Positions 1 through 8,814 are shown, counted from the stretch's first letter. The stretch: 16,564 bases of DNA from Bacillota bacterium (GCA_012799255.1 JAAZLQ010000166.1:1-16564), one strand, 5' to 3'. The notes: generated from the letters alone by a model not told the origin. Numbers and translations: made by a program.

Positions 1-37
1 AAACTTGCATGTAAAGAACGTTCGTTTTGGGTGCCAA

Positions 38-1315
38 TCACAGAGAAACGCCCCAGATAAGCCAGACTAGCACGTAGCCTGTGACTACTGCAGCTAGGGT
101 AAAGGGTACGCTGAGGCGCATAAACTCCCCTGCACTTACCTCATAGCCCTCTTTGCGTAAAAGTCCTAAACCGGTAATATTGGCAGAGGCGCCAATGGGT
201 GTAAGATTGCCGCCCAAGGTGGCCCCTACCAGAAGTCCAAAGTACAATAAGTTCGGTTCTACACCTAGGATAGAAGCCACACCACCTGCCACCGGAAGCA
301 TGGTAGCCACATAAGGAATGTTATCCACAAAACCTGAAATTAAGACCGACATCCACACGATCAACGTATAAATAAGGAAAATATTACCTTGTCCAGTTCG
401 CACAATAAAGCTGGCGATACGATCGATCACGCCCACCTGAGTAAGACCACCCACCACGATAAATAACCCCATGAGTAGTAGCAAAGTGAAGAAATCGATC
501 TCCATTATCGTCTTTCGAGCACCCTCAAGATTGCCTCCCCGCACCAAGTAGCGGATTAAGCCTAGTGCGAATAGTGCCATGCAAATTAGACCATTAGTAA
601 TATCAGGTTTGTTACTAATAAAGGATGCGAGAATTAAAAGGACAACCATACCGCCTAAGAGATACGAGGGGAAATAGTCTTCTACGTTAGTACGTTCTTG
701 AGGAGTAACCTCACCCTTCATGGAGCGCAAAGTACGGTATAAAACCGCGGTGGCGGCCACGGCGCCAAGTTGCACTACCCAAAACATCCCGATTCGTCCT
801 TGAGTAAAAAAGAAGTCCATAAAGTCTAAGTTCGCATGACCACCTAGCAAAATAGAGGTGGCATCGCCTACTAAAGTTGCCGCTCCCTGTAAGTTAGATG
901 AAATGGCAACTGCAATAACACTGGTTACGGGTGAAATCCCCTGCTTTTTGGCCACACTGATCGCGACTGGCGCCACCATTAACACGGTAGCCACGTTATC
1001 TACAAAGGCAGAAATAATCCCAGCAAAGAGTGACAAAGCTACGATAGCCCAGCGGATACTGGGGGTTTTCTCTATAATCAAGTCCGCCAAGAGAGCGGGC
1101 ATACGAGAATCAATAAATAGCGAAACAATGCCCATGGTACCCGCGATCATGAGTAGAACGTTCCAGTCCACTACTTCCCAGACAAGATTAATGGGAATAA
1201 TACCCGCAATAATGAACGTCGCTGCAGAACATAGGGCAATATGGGCCCGAAAACGTGGCAACAACAAGAGCAAAATGTATGTGCCGATGAATAAAGTAAT
1301 TGCTAGTGTTTCCAA
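38..1315 (-). CDS. ArsB/NhaD/SLC13-type ion transporter
   Basis: This is a polytopic inner-membrane protein of 425 residues, nearly all hydrophobic helices. It shows the internal two-fold repeat of the ion-transporter superfamily. The motif FVDN occurs at residues 104-107 and again at 329-332 (FVDNIPYVATMLP). Each copy is followed about 40 residues later by a Gly-rich re-entrant segment (GAATLVGDATS near 144-154, GGNLTPIGASANI near 368-380). The family includes Na+/H+ antiporters (NhaD), arsenite pumps (ArsB) and dicarboxylate or citrate carriers. The substrate cannot be told from sequence alone, and no ars or citrate genes lie nearby. The start is TTG at 1313-1315, chosen because a GGGGAG ribosome binding site sits 7 bases upstream. 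It appears monocistronic: a terminator separates it from the chemotaxis gene upstream. No clear terminator is visible in the 37 bases after its stop. Confidence 0.85.
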   Translation of the reverse strand: METLAITLFIGTYILLLLLPRFRAHIALCSAATFIIAGIIPINLVWEVVDWNVLLMIAGTMGIVSLFIDSRMPALLADLIIEKTPSIRWAIVALSLFAGIISAFVDNVATVLMVAPVAISVAKKQGISPVTSVIAVAISSNLQGAATLVGDATSILLGGHANLDFMDFFFTQGRIGMFWVVQLGAVAATAVLYRTLRSMKGEVTPQERTNVEDYFPSYLLGGMVVLLILASFISNKPDITNGLICMALFALGLIRYLVRGGNLEGARKTIMEIDFFTLLLLMGLFIVVGGLTQVGVIDRIASFIVRTGQGNIFLIYTLIVWMSVLISGFVDNIPYVATMLPVAGGVASILGVEPNLLYFGLLVGATLGGNLTPIGASANITGLGLLRKEGYEVSAGEFMRLSVPFTLAAVVTGYVLVWLIWGVSL

Positions 1316-1324
1316 TGCAAAACT

Positions 1325-1367
1325 CCCCTTCAGATGGTATTGCCGTATTCTTCTACCTCAGAAGGGG
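1325..1367 (-). promoter_or_regulatory. 5' UTR hairpin covering the ribosome binding site of the transporter gene
   Basis: On the minus strand the leader reads CCCCTTC (1361-1367), then 29 bases, then GAAGGGG (1325-1331), a perfect 7-bp stem. An inner GGTA/TACC pairing (1354-1357 with 1336-1339) can extend it. The 3' arm is the Shine-Dalgarno sequence of the TTG-started transporter gene, so folding would hide it. Regulation of translation is inferred only. Confidence 0.4.
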
Positions 1368-1388
1368 TTCTTCCTGTCCAAACCCTTT

Positions 1389-1417
1389 ATTGAAACTAAG
1401 ATTTTCCCGAACGTCAA
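1389..1417 (-). promoter_or_regulatory. Candidate sigma-A promoter for the transporter gene
   Basis: On the minus strand there is TTGACG (1412-1417) and TTCAAT (1389-1394) with a 17-base spacer. That is 5/6 and 4/6 matches to the sigma-A consensus. It lies just after the terminator of the upstream chemotaxis gene and before the 5' UTR hairpin. It is plausible but not strong. Confidence 0.4.
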
Positions 1418-1445
1418 AAAAGGACCGGAAAGACCCGGTCCTTTT
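1416..1445 (-). terminator. Rho-independent terminator of the chemotaxis receptor gene
   Basis: The stem AAAGGACCGG (1419-1428) pairs with CCGGTCCTTT (1435-1444) around a 6-base loop. On the minus strand it is followed by a run of T (1421-1416). It begins 6 bases after the stop codon of the receptor gene. The short TTTT on the other side could give weak termination on the plus strand. Confidence 0.85.
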
Positions 1446-1450
1446 GCACA

Positions 1451-3363
1451 TTAAAGCTTAAATCGGTAAACTAACTCCCGCAAATGCTCCGCAAAGTGAT
1501 TGAGATCTTGTGCGGATGTGGCGATAGTGGTGATTGAGGCAGACTGTTCTTCTGTGGTCGCGGCCAACTCGTGGCTTCCAGTATTAATCATACTTATCCC
1601 CTGGGACAACTCCTCAATTTGACCAATAATACTATTCACCGCTTCAATCACTTCATGCATCAGGCGGGCTGTTTCTGCCACAATTTCAGCATTTTCCTCC
1701 GCCCGCTTTACCCCTTGTTCAATGCCGGCAATCGTGCGACTAGTTTCGTTTTGCATGTTCCCAATTAACTCACTAATCAAAGTGGTCGATCTGGATGACT
1801 GCTCCGCCAGTTTGCGCACCTCGTCAGCAACAACCGCAAATCCCCTACCATGCTCCCCAGCTCTGGCTGCTTCAATTGCGGCGTTGAGCGCTAACAAGTT
1901 AGTTTGCTCGGAAATCTGGGTAATTACTCCTACAATTTCACTGATCTCCTGCGACTGCTTGCCTAAGCTTTCCACCGTACGGGCCATATCCAGAATTGCC
2001 GACTTGAGCTCCTCGGTACTAGCAATGGACTGCTCCACCCCTTCCTCTCCCTTGGTGGTAGCAGCGGAATTTGATTGGCAGAACGGACCATGGCCTGGGA
2101 ATTGTCATTCATCTGCTGAACCGTCGAGGCGAACTCATTACTGGTGCTAGCTACCTCTTCAATTGAAGCGCTAGTTTGCTCTGTGGATGCGGACAACTCT
2201 TGGCTTGTCCCTGCAACCTTGATCGCGGTTTCGGCCACTTCATGTAACACATCTCGGATAGCCTTTTGGGTATTTTCAACCGCCCGGGCCATGTCACCAA
2301 GCTCATCGTACTTAGTGAGGTACTTATCCGCAACCGTATGGGTGAAATCACCGCTACCCATGTGTTTCAGCTGAACTTGGTTAGCATGGAGACTGGACAC
2401 AATCGCTAAAGACATGCGTAGTAGCACTCCCCCTAGCACAACAAAGGCTATTCCACCGATTAAAGCAATTCTAACTAGTGTCTGCCGAAGCGTGGCTTGT
2501 GCTTGTTCAATGGAAAACCCCAAGTTCAGAGCCCCCATCAGTTCGCCGTTCATAACGACCGGGACAACAAAGTCAAAGACGTCTGTACCTGCAGGTTCGT
2601 AGAAATATTGCGATACATATTGCTCACCTCTGACCGCCCCTGCAATACTTCCTACATCGTTCAGGACCAGGCCAATGCGCTCCAGATCACTATGGGCCAC
2701 AGCGGTGAGGTTGGGGTCAATAAACAGAGCATAGACAGCCTCTCCGGTACTTCCTAACTCTTCAACCAAGTTCTGGATGCTGAACTTGTCAGTCAATGCT
2801 TGCACCTGATTGGCGAGAATCCCCACTTGTACTAATTCTCCACCAGGCCCCTTGAGGTATCCATACTTATAATAATTATCTGACTCCACATCTTTTCTGA
2901 TCTCCTCTAGGAAAATCTGATCATTCGATCGGGCAAAAACTGCAACTGGATGGTCAGCTGGAGCCTGCCAACCAAGGTATTGATCGAAGGCGGTAAAGAT
3001 AATCTCCAAATCCGGGTTGTAGAAGTGGATGGAGTCGATCCCTGAGTCTAAGGCCACCTGAGTTAAGAACTCATTGCTCAGTATGTCTTTGTTGGCTAGT
3101 ACTGTTTGTCCCACACCAATAATCTTTTCTGCCAGGAACTCTTGGATCACAATTAAGGCTTCACGGTTATCCACAACCCGCTGCCTCGCTTGGTGGGCAA
3201 CGTCAAGTCCTAGTTTTTCAATGGCCATAAACAAGCTTGTTTCCACAAAACCAAAGGTCGAGATGGCTAAAGCACCAATCGCTAGTGACAAAAGAATGAG
3301 GGGTACAACGATCAGCTTGATCTTCATATTATTCAGTTTCTTAACCCAACTCAGTTTAAACAT
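1451..3363 (-). pseudogene. Methyl-accepting chemotaxis protein, frameshifted
   Basis: Two overlapping reading frames together make one chemoreceptor of about 637 residues. Frame one (from 3363) carries a membrane helix at 16-38, an extracellular Cache-like sensor at about 39-295, a second helix at about 297-320, a HAMP region, and the start of the methylation helices, ending correctly at ANQI (Ile432). Frame two (GTG at 2038 to stop at 1451) carries the signalling tip [18 protein letters not shown] and the returning helix. Inserting one base between 2067 and 2068 restores an uninterrupted [18 protein letters not shown]. As it stands, frame one runs out of frame to a stop at 1963 and loses the CheA/CheW-binding tip. 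The start is ATG 3363, or GTG 3366, behind GGAGG; an upstream in-frame TTG at 3384 overlaps no ribosome site. Either it is a recent pseudogene or the base is a sequencing error. The sensed ligand is unknown. Confidence 0.85.
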
Positions 3364-3406
3364 CACAACAAACCACCTCCACAATTTGGTAGTGACATGG
3401 TGACAT

Positions 3407-3435
3407 ATATCGGCAACTATGTCAATAACGGCTTA
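3407..3435 (-). promoter_or_regulatory. Sigma-D (sigma-28)-like promoter for the chemotaxis gene
   Basis: On the minus strand the octamer GCCGATAT (3407-3414) matches the sigma-D -10 consensus at all eight positions, 43 bases before the ATG. The best -35-like word, TAAG (3432-3435), lies 17 bases upstream, while the usual element is TAAA with about 15 bases. Flagellar sigma factors commonly drive receptor genes, which fits the gene behind it. Confidence 0.5.
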
Positions 3436-3513
3436 ATATCACCAGGTTATATTTAACAATATTCCAGTTAGGAGTTAGAAACGAGCAACTGGAGCTAATT
3501 GGAGGATTTGGAA

Positions 3514-3579
3514 ATGGTTTGGCCAATTATGAATATTAACGATCAGTATTGGGGGTATTGGTGTGCAGATAAAAGATAA
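3514..3579 (+). CDS. Possible 21-residue Trp-rich leader peptide
   Basis: An ATG at 3514 sits 8 bases after GGAGG, a better ribosome site than that of the gene downstream. It opens 21 codons rich in aromatics: W3, Y12, W13, Y15 and W16 (QYWGYW). The stop TAA (3577-3579) lies inside the oxidoreductase gene, whose GTG start is at 3563 in another frame, giving a 17-base overlap. This arrangement suggests translational coupling or an attenuation peptide. I see no clear terminator/antiterminator pair here, so it may be a chance ORF. Confidence 0.3.
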   Translation: MVWPIMNINDQYWGYWCADKR

Positions 3580-4702
3580 GCTTCGCTTTGGTATGGTTGG
3601 TGGAGGTTTGAAATCGTACATTGGAGAAGTGCATCACAAAGGGGCCATCTTTGATGGTAAGGCTGAACTTGTAGCAGGGAGCTTCTCTCGAAGCTACGAT
3701 CAGACACTTCTCACAGGAAAACATCTAGGGCTAAATCCTGAGCGGCTTTATCGCGACCATGCTGAAATGGCCGAAAAGGAAGGAGCACGGGAAGATGGCA
3801 TTGATTTTGTGATTATTTGCTCTCCGAACTACGCCCATTACGACGCAGCCAAGGCCTTTTTAGAGCAGGGAATTCACGTTGTCTGTGACAAGCCACTGAC
3901 CTTTACCATTGAACAGGCAGAAGAACTGAGGGATTTAGCGCAAACAAATGGCTTGCTGTTTTGCGTGACCTATGCCTACTCTCAATGTGCGGCGCTCAAA
4001 CAAGCACAGACGATGATAAGAAAAGGTGATCTGGGTGAGATTAAGATGGTAGCTGCCGAATATCCCATGGGTTGGTTAGCTACAGATGTGGGCGATCTTT
4101 GGCGTCTAGATCCGGAAAAAACAGGTATTTCCAACTGTGTGGGTGACATTGGTACCCATGTGGAACATACCGTTTCCTATGTTACAGGCTTAGAAATTGA
4201 CGAACTGTGCGCCCGCCTTGATAACTTCGGTGGAGTGGATCGTGCTTTAGATACCAATGCGGTCATTATGGTTAAGTACAAAAACGGAGCAGTAGGCAAC
4301 TACTGGTGTTCTCAAGTTGCGATTGGCTACGATAACGGTTTGTCCCTCAGGGTTTTTGGAACTAAGGGTAGTATTGAATGGCACCAAGAACACCCCAACC
4401 AGCTTAAGGTGGCTAAACTTGGAGAACCGCTACAGATCTGGTCCCGGGGCAATGACTACTTTTACCCTGAAGCACAAGTCATGTCACGTCTATCCGCTGG
4501 CCATGTAGAAGGATACTACGAAATGTTTGCCAATCTCTATAACAATTTTACCTCTGCCCTCTTAAAACTAAAACAGGGTAGAGAACCAAATACCACGGAT
4601 CTAGATTTCCCTGATGCAAATGCGGGAGTGAATGGAGTGAAGTTTATCCACAGATGTGTGGAGAGTTCCAAACAAGGCTCAGTGTGGCTGAAGTTTGATT
4701 AA
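3563..4702 (+). CDS. Gfo/Idh/MocA-family NAD(P)-dependent oxidoreductase
   Basis: This cytoplasmic enzyme of 379 residues is predicted to oxidise or reduce a sugar, cyclitol or related polyol with NAD(P). An N-terminal Rossmann fold is marked by GMVGGG (10-15). The family motif appears as CDKP (108-111), with Lys110 as the expected catalytic lysine. The substrate-domain signature GDIGTHVEH (194-202) supplies Asp195 and His199. Length and domain order are normal for the family. The start is GTG 3563, with GGGGG 7 bases upstream; an in-frame stop at 3530 rules out a longer form. It is divergent from the chemotaxis gene and convergent with the xylose operon. A link to pentose or inositol metabolism is possible but rests on neighbourhood only. 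The exact substrate is not recognisable. Confidence 0.88.
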   Translation: MQIKDKLRFGMVGGGLKSYIGEVHHKGAIFDGKAELVAGSFSRSYDQTLLTGKHLGLNPERLYRDHAEMAEKEGAREDGIDFVIICSPNYAHYDAAKAFLEQGIHVVCDKPLTFTIEQAEELRDLAQTNGLLFCVTYAYSQCAALKQAQTMIRKGDLGEIKMVAAEYPMGWLATDVGDLWRLDPEKTGISNCVGDIGTHVEHTVSYVTGLEIDELCARLDNFGGVDRALDTNAVIMVKYKNGAVGNYWCSQVAIGYDNGLSLRVFGTKGSIEWHQEHPNQLKVAKLGEPLQIWSRGNDYFYPEAQVMSRLSAGHVEGYYEMFANLYNNFTSALLKLKQGREPNTTDLDFPDANAGVNGVKFIHRCVESSKQGSVWLKFD

Positions 4703-4709
4703 GACTAAG

Positions 4710-4740
4710 AATGGGGCTGGATATCCAGCCCCATTTTGTT
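4710..4740 (+). terminator. Palindromic terminator between convergent genes
   Basis: Positions 4710-4735 form a perfect 26-bp palindrome (AATGGGGCTGGAT followed by its complement), followed on the plus strand by TTGTTT. The hairpin lies 8 bases after the oxidoreductase stop. On the minus strand it directly follows the xylB stop, but there it lacks a T-run, so termination of xylB at this site would be weaker. Confidence 0.8.
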
Positions 4741-6239
4741 TAAGAGAATTCTACTAAACGATCAAAGGAAGGTTTTAAAGCAGGGTAGAGGTCTTTGTAT
4801 ACCTGGTAGAGGTCAGCGTAAATCTTGCTCCACTCTGAGTTTGGTTCAACTGTACGCTCAACCTTAATAATCGCATCTGACGCTTCCCGTGCATCTCGGT
4901 ACGCACCCGTTCCTACCCCAGCTAAGATAGCTGCGCCTAGGGCAGGTCCTTCATCGATATTGATCTCTTCCAACACTAGGCCTGTAGCGCTGGCGATGAT
5001 TTCTTTCCACAAGGGCGAACGTGCCCCGCCGCCTAAAGCCCTAATTGCGGTTCCGTCCCAACCCGCGGAACGAAGCAAGGCCAGTGAGTCACAGAATGCG
5101 AAGGCAACTCCTTCCATGACTGCCCGGACTAATTCTCCTTGATCATGGGTGGCACTCAACCCAACAAAACTTCCCCTAGCATTAGCATCACCATGTGGAG
5201 TTCTCTCCCCGGTGAGATAAGGAAGGAAGACTAAGCCACGACTTCCTGGAGGTACTGCCGTTGCATCCTTAGTCATCAGATCATAGGACTTGTTTTCTAG
5301 GCCTAGACGCTTCCGCAGCCAGTTCAATGAAAGTCCGGCAGAGAGCGTCACACCCATCATGTAAAACTCCCTAGGTACACAGCTGTTAAACATATGCACC
5401 GTTCCAGAAGTGATTAGTCTTGGCTCCGCCAGATGGGCAAGGAGAACACCGCTAGTACCCAAACTCACCATACCCCTGCCAGGAACGACCACGCCTGAAC
5501 CAACTGCTCCACAAGCGTTGTCTGCACCGCCACCAACGACGGGGGTTCCCACTTTAAGGCCGGTGGCTTCGGCAGCCTGGAAGCTTAAGGTGCCAGCAAT
5601 TTCAGAAGAGCCAATGATGGGCGGTAGAATGTCTTCATTGATGTCTAACGCGTTTAGAATGCGTTTAGACCAGACTTGTTTCCTGACATTCATCATCAGC
5701 ATACCCGCCGCGTCGGACACTTCCATGGCTAATGTACCAGTTAACCGGAAACGCACATAGTCCTTTGGTAGTAATAAACAACGTAGCTTGGCGTAGTTCT
5801 CTGGTTCATGTTCCTTTAGCCATAACACCTTGGGCAGCGTGAAGCCCTCTAAAGCAGGGTTACAGACTTCTTCCAGCAAAAGCTGGGCATCTATCGTTCG
5901 TTCAATCAAACGGCACTGGGCGCTGGTGCGCACGTCATTCCAGAGAATGGCGGGTCGGATTACTTCATGGTGTTCATCTAGGAAGACCGAACTATGCATC
6001 TGCCCCGAGAGACCAATGCCTAAGACTGATTCTGGAGATATGGCATATTTGCTCATTACTCCACGGATAGCTTCAACGGAAGCCTGCCACATATCCTCGG
6101 GATTTTGTTCTGACCACCCGGGTTGGGGCGAAAACAAAGGATATTCAGTGGTGTGGTTCCCCACTATCTCCCCCTCAGTTGTGAGCAGGAGTGCCTTCAC
6201 AGCCGATGTTCCAACATCTAAACCGATAAAAATACCCAT
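4740..6239 (-). CDS. xylB: Xylulokinase
   Basis: XylB transfers phosphate from ATP to D-xylulose, giving D-xylulose 5-phosphate for the pentose phosphate pathway, in the cytoplasm. It is a FGGY-family sugar kinase of 499 residues, the normal length. The N-terminal phosphate-binding loop GLDVGTSAVK contains Asp8. The xylulokinase motif SGQMH lies at 78-82, with GWSEQ at 41-45. The catalytic base is expected at Asp240 in GGGADN (236-241). Near the C-terminus RALGGGARSPLWKE and a Gly-Ala-rich helix form the adenosine site. It starts at ATG 6239 with AGGTGG just upstream. It follows xylA by 29 bases and is the last gene of the operon. Confidence 0.96.
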   Translation of the reverse strand: MGIFIGLDVGTSAVKALLLTTEGEIVGNHTTEYPLFSPQPGWSEQNPEDMWQASVEAIRGVMSKYAISPESVLGIGLSGQMHSSVFLDEHHEVIRPAILWNDVRTSAQCRLIERTIDAQLLLEEVCNPALEGFTLPKVLWLKEHEPENYAKLRCLLLPKDYVRFRLTGTLAMEVSDAAGMLMMNVRKQVWSKRILNALDINEDILPPIIGSSEIAGTLSFQAAEATGLKVGTPVVGGGADNACGAVGSGVVVPGRGMVSLGTSGVLLAHLAEPRLITSGTVHMFNSCVPREFYMMGVTLSAGLSLNWLRKRLGLENKSYDLMTKDATAVPPGSRGLVFLPYLTGERTPHGDANARGSFVGLSATHDQGELVRAVMEGVAFAFCDSLALLRSAGWDGTAIRALGGGARSPLWKEIIASATGLVLEEINIDEGPALGAAILAGVGTGAYRDAREASDAIIKVERTVEPNSEWSKIYADLYQVYKDLYPALKPSFDRLVEFS

Positions 6240-6268
6240 ACTCCACCTACTTCCCTTTGCACCATAGC

Positions 6269-7588
6269 TTAGACGCTAAAGATGTGTTTGTTGAGGATAG
6301 TTTCTAAGAGTTCCTGTCTGCCTGAAGTTAACGTGATTTGTTGATTCTGGAGAGCATACTCGCTCAGCTCTTTTAAGCCAACTTGGCCTTGGACAATCTT
6401 CTGGCCAATACCAGTTGTATAGCTGCTGTAACGATCTGCGATGAACTTTTCAAACTCCCCAGATTGGAGCAGACTATGTGCTGCTAGCAAGCCGTGGGCA
6501 AAGGCGTCCATGCCGGCAATATGAGCGTAGAACAAATCGATTGGTTCGAAAGAACCTCTTCTAACTTTAGCATCAAAGTTGAGACCGCCTGGTGCTAAAC
6601 CGCCGTTAAGCAGGATTTCATACATGGCTAAAGTGGTGGTATACACATTGGTGGGGAACTGGTCAGTATCCCAACCCAGTAACTCATCACCTTGGTTCGC
6701 ATCTACACTACCTAGTAGTCCATTTACTCTAGCTAAACGCAGGTCGTGTTGGAATGTATGACCGGCTAAAGTTGCATGGTTAGCCTCGATATTGACTTTG
6801 AAGTAATTCTCCAAACCATAACTGCATAAAAAGCCGATAACTGTCCCAGTATCAAAGTCGTATTGGTGCTTTGTAGGCTCCTTTGGTTTAGGTTCAATCA
6901 AGAACTGTCCAGTAAAGCCGATCTCTTTTGCATAATCAACAGCCATCTGGAGGAAACGGGCTAGATTATCTAACTCCAACTTCAGGTCGGTATTCAGTAA
7001 AGTCTCATAGCCTTCACGTCCGCCCCAGAAAACGTAGTTCTCCCCACCTAATTCTTTGGTCACTTCCAGCATCTTCTTGACCCTAGCTGCAGCATAGGCG
7101 AATACATCAGCATTTGGGGAAGTGGCTGCCCCGTGCATATAGCGGGGGTGAGTAAAGAGATTGCTAGTGCCCCAGAGAAGCTTGATTCCAGTAGCTTTCA
7201 TCAGATCCTTAAAGAGGGCGACAATCTCATCTAAATTGTCAAAGGTTTCTTGGAGAGTCTCGCCTTCTGGCGCGATATCCACATCATGGAAGCAGAAAAA
7301 TGGAATCTGCATTTTTTGCATGAACTCAAAGCCTGCTTCTGCCCTGGCCTTGGCGATATCCATGGGCTTGCTGAGTTTATCCCAAGGTCTTTGCGCTGTA
7401 CCCGAACCAAACATATCCACGCCAGAGGCAGTCAACGTATGCCAATAGGCCATAGAAAAGCGCAGATGCTCTTCCATAGTCTTGTCACCCACCATTTTCT
7501 GTGGGTCATAGTAGCGAAAAGCTAAAGGATTACTACTTTGCTTACCTTCAAATGCTACCTTGGTCACTTCCGGAAAGAAACTGTTCAT
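6269..7588 (-). CDS. xylA: Xylose isomerase
   Basis: XylA interconverts D-xylose and D-xylulose in the cytoplasm using two divalent metal ions. The 439-residue length and an N-terminal extension mark the class II enzymes of Bacillota and enteric bacteria. Catalytic His101 lies in FCFHDVD with Asp104. The metal-site residues are visible: Glu232 in IEPKPKEP, Glu268 and His271 in [10 protein letters not shown], Asp296 in GSVDANQGD, Asp307 and Asp309 in GWDTDQFP, and Asp339. The signature [10 protein letters not shown] is at 186-195. Its ATG is preceded by AAGGAGG (7597-7603) at 8 bases, which almost touches the stop of the regulator gene upstream (16-base gap). The two are therefore surely co-transcribed. 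All active-site residues are intact. Confidence 0.97.
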   Translation of the reverse strand: MNSFFPEVTKVAFEGKQSSNPLAFRYYDPQKMVGDKTMEEHLRFSMAYWHTLTASGVDMFGSGTAQRPWDKLSKPMDIAKARAEAGFEFMQKMQIPFFCFHDVDIAPEGETLQETFDNLDEIVALFKDLMKATGIKLLWGTSNLFTHPRYMHGAATSPNADVFAYAAARVKKMLEVTKELGGENYVFWGGREGYETLLNTDLKLELDNLARFLQMAVDYAKEIGFTGQFLIEPKPKEPTKHQYDFDTGTVIGFLCSYGLENYFKVNIEANHATLAGHTFQHDLRLARVNGLLGSVDANQGDELLGWDTDQFPTNVYTTTLAMYEILLNGGLAPGGLNFDAKVRRGSFEPIDLFYAHIAGMDAFAHGLLAAHSLLQSGEFEKFIADRYSSYTTGIGQKIVQGQVGLKELSEYALQNQQITLTSGRQELLETILNKHIFSV

Positions 7589-7604
7589 ACTTTCTTCCTC
7601 CTTA

Positions 7605-8690
7605 CTAATTAGTTTTTGAGTCCTGCCGATGCCGTGCAGAAGAGTCTCTCACGATCAACTCAGGCTCTAAGTTTGTGTGCGAAGCAGAGAAATCCTCCGC
7701 TTCAATTTGACGCAATACTTCCTTGGCACCAAGCTCACCCATGGAGTAAACCGGTTGCCTTACTGTCGTAAGCTTAGGTACAACCACTTGACACATTTCG
7801 GTATCATCGTATCCTGCTACAGATATTTGGTCAGGTATCCGAAAGCCAGCTTCCTGTAGTCTTTGCATCACACCGATGGCCATATGGTCGTTGGCACAAA
7901 ATATTGCGGTCGGTGGGTCTTTTAGCTCCATAAACTCCATAGCTGTCTCCCAACCGGCTGAGCGCTGCCAATCGCCGTGCTTAATTATATCTGGGCTAAG
8001 TCCGGCGGCTAGCATAGCTTTAGTAAATCCTTCTCTCCGCTCAATGGCGTTAGTATCCTGCGCGGGACCGCCTAAGTATGCAATTCTTCTGTGTCCTTGG
8101 CTAACTAGGTGTTCCACCATTTTTCGGGCCCCGAGCTCGTTATCGATCTTTACAGAGCTGATGTTTAGGTCAACTCTGGCATTGAGGACCACAAAGGGAA
8201 AGTGTCGTTCTTCCACAGCCTGCAAAAACCCATAATCAATGTCATCTTGCACAACCAATAACATACCGTCCAATGACCCTTCTTGAATCACAGAGGCAAT
8301 GACACCTTGCTTAATGACTTGCTCAATACTGACCACTTCTAGATTAAAGCGATAGCCTTGCATTGATAACTCTTGACTAACCGCCTTTAGGATTGGATTA
8401 TAAAACATCCAGCTAGAAGGCAAGGTCCAGTTACACTGTTCCTCAGTGCCACCCAGGATGTAAAGACCAATCATATCGGATTTTCCTCTCGATAGACGAG
8501 CACCAAAATAATTGGGTCGATAACCAAACTGTTCTGCGGCTTCAATTACTCGCAGTCTTGTGGCCTCAGCCACCAAAGAGCTATTGTTCAAGGCTAACGA
8601 TACTGTTGCCTTAGAGATATTTAAATGACGGGCAATATCCTCAATGGTTACATGTCGTTTTTTGCCTCGTTTTGAATTAATACTAACCAA
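7605..8690 (-). CDS. LacI/GalR-family transcriptional regulator of the xylose operon
   Basis: This DNA-binding repressor has 361 residues. The helix-turn-helix occupies about residues 14-36 ([18 protein letters not shown]). A hinge follows ([16 protein letters not shown], about 57-71), then a periplasmic-binding-protein-like sugar-sensing domain to the end. The start is TTG 8688-8690, chosen because GGAGG (8698-8702) sits 7 bases upstream and no ATG lies near. It is the first gene of the operon with xylA and xylB, so it probably controls its own transcription in response to xylose or a derivative. Bacillota usually place a ROK-family XylR here, so a LacI-type regulator is a variation. The inducer and true operator are inferred, not seen. 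Confidence 0.92.
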   Translation of the reverse strand: MVSINSKRGKKRHVTIEDIARHLNISKATVSLALNNSSLVAEATRLRVIEAAEQFGYRPNYFGARLSRGKSDMIGLYILGGTEEQCNWTLPSSWMFYNPILKAVSQELSMQGYRFNLEVVSIEQVIKQGVIASVIQEGSLDGMLLVVQDDIDYGFLQAVEERHFPFVVLNARVDLNISSVKIDNELGARKMVEHLVSQGHRRIAYLGGPAQDTNAIERREGFTKAMLAAGLSPDIIKHGDWQRSAGWETAMEFMELKDPPTAIFCANDHMAIGVMQRLQEAGFRIPDQISVAGYDDTEMCQVVVPKLTTVRQPVYSMGELGAKEVLRQIEAEDFSASHTNLEPELIVRDSSARHRQDSKTN

Positions 8691-8720
8691 ATAATTTCCT
8701 CCACAACTTTATCTCAATTA

Positions 8721-8739
8721 ACCTGATCATTTGACAGGT
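8721..8739. promoter_or_regulatory. Imperfect inverted repeat, possible operator before the regulator-xylAB operon
   Basis: ACCTGATCA (8721-8729) and TGACAGGT (8732-8739) are inverted copies differing by one base insertion. The site lies 31 bases upstream of the TTG start of the regulator gene, where an autoregulatory operator would be expected. It lacks the central CG typical of LacI-family sites, so the call is weak. No convincing -35/-10 pair was found in 8691-8784. Confidence 0.25.
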
Positions 8740-8778
8740 CAGAATAGAATCCTGCACCAATTGGATAATTTTGGTTGA

Positions 8779-8805
8779 AAACTCGGAGCACCACAAAGGT
8801 GCTCC
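8779..8805 (-). terminator. Terminator after xylH
   Basis: GGAGCACC (8785-8792) pairs with GGTGCTCC (8798-8805) around a 5-base loop, 9 bases after the xylH stop. On the minus strand the stem is followed by GAGTTTTC, a short T-run. It separates the transport operon from the regulator-xylAB operon, though read-through is possible. Confidence 0.7.
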
Positions 8806-8814
8806 AGTGCTAAC

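Noticed and set aside
858..1454. A 198-codon plus-strand open frame opposite the transporter.
   Set aside because: It is a mirror of the membrane-protein gene, whose motifs are unmistakable on the minus strand; the antisense frame resembles no family.
2144..2757. Plus-strand open frames across the chemotaxis gene.
   Set aside because: They are antisense shadows of a clearly recognisable receptor, with no ribosome sites or protein-like composition.
8731..8736. TTGACA on the plus strand upstream of the regulator gene.
   Set aside because: No -10 box lies at 16-18 bases and no plus-strand gene follows.
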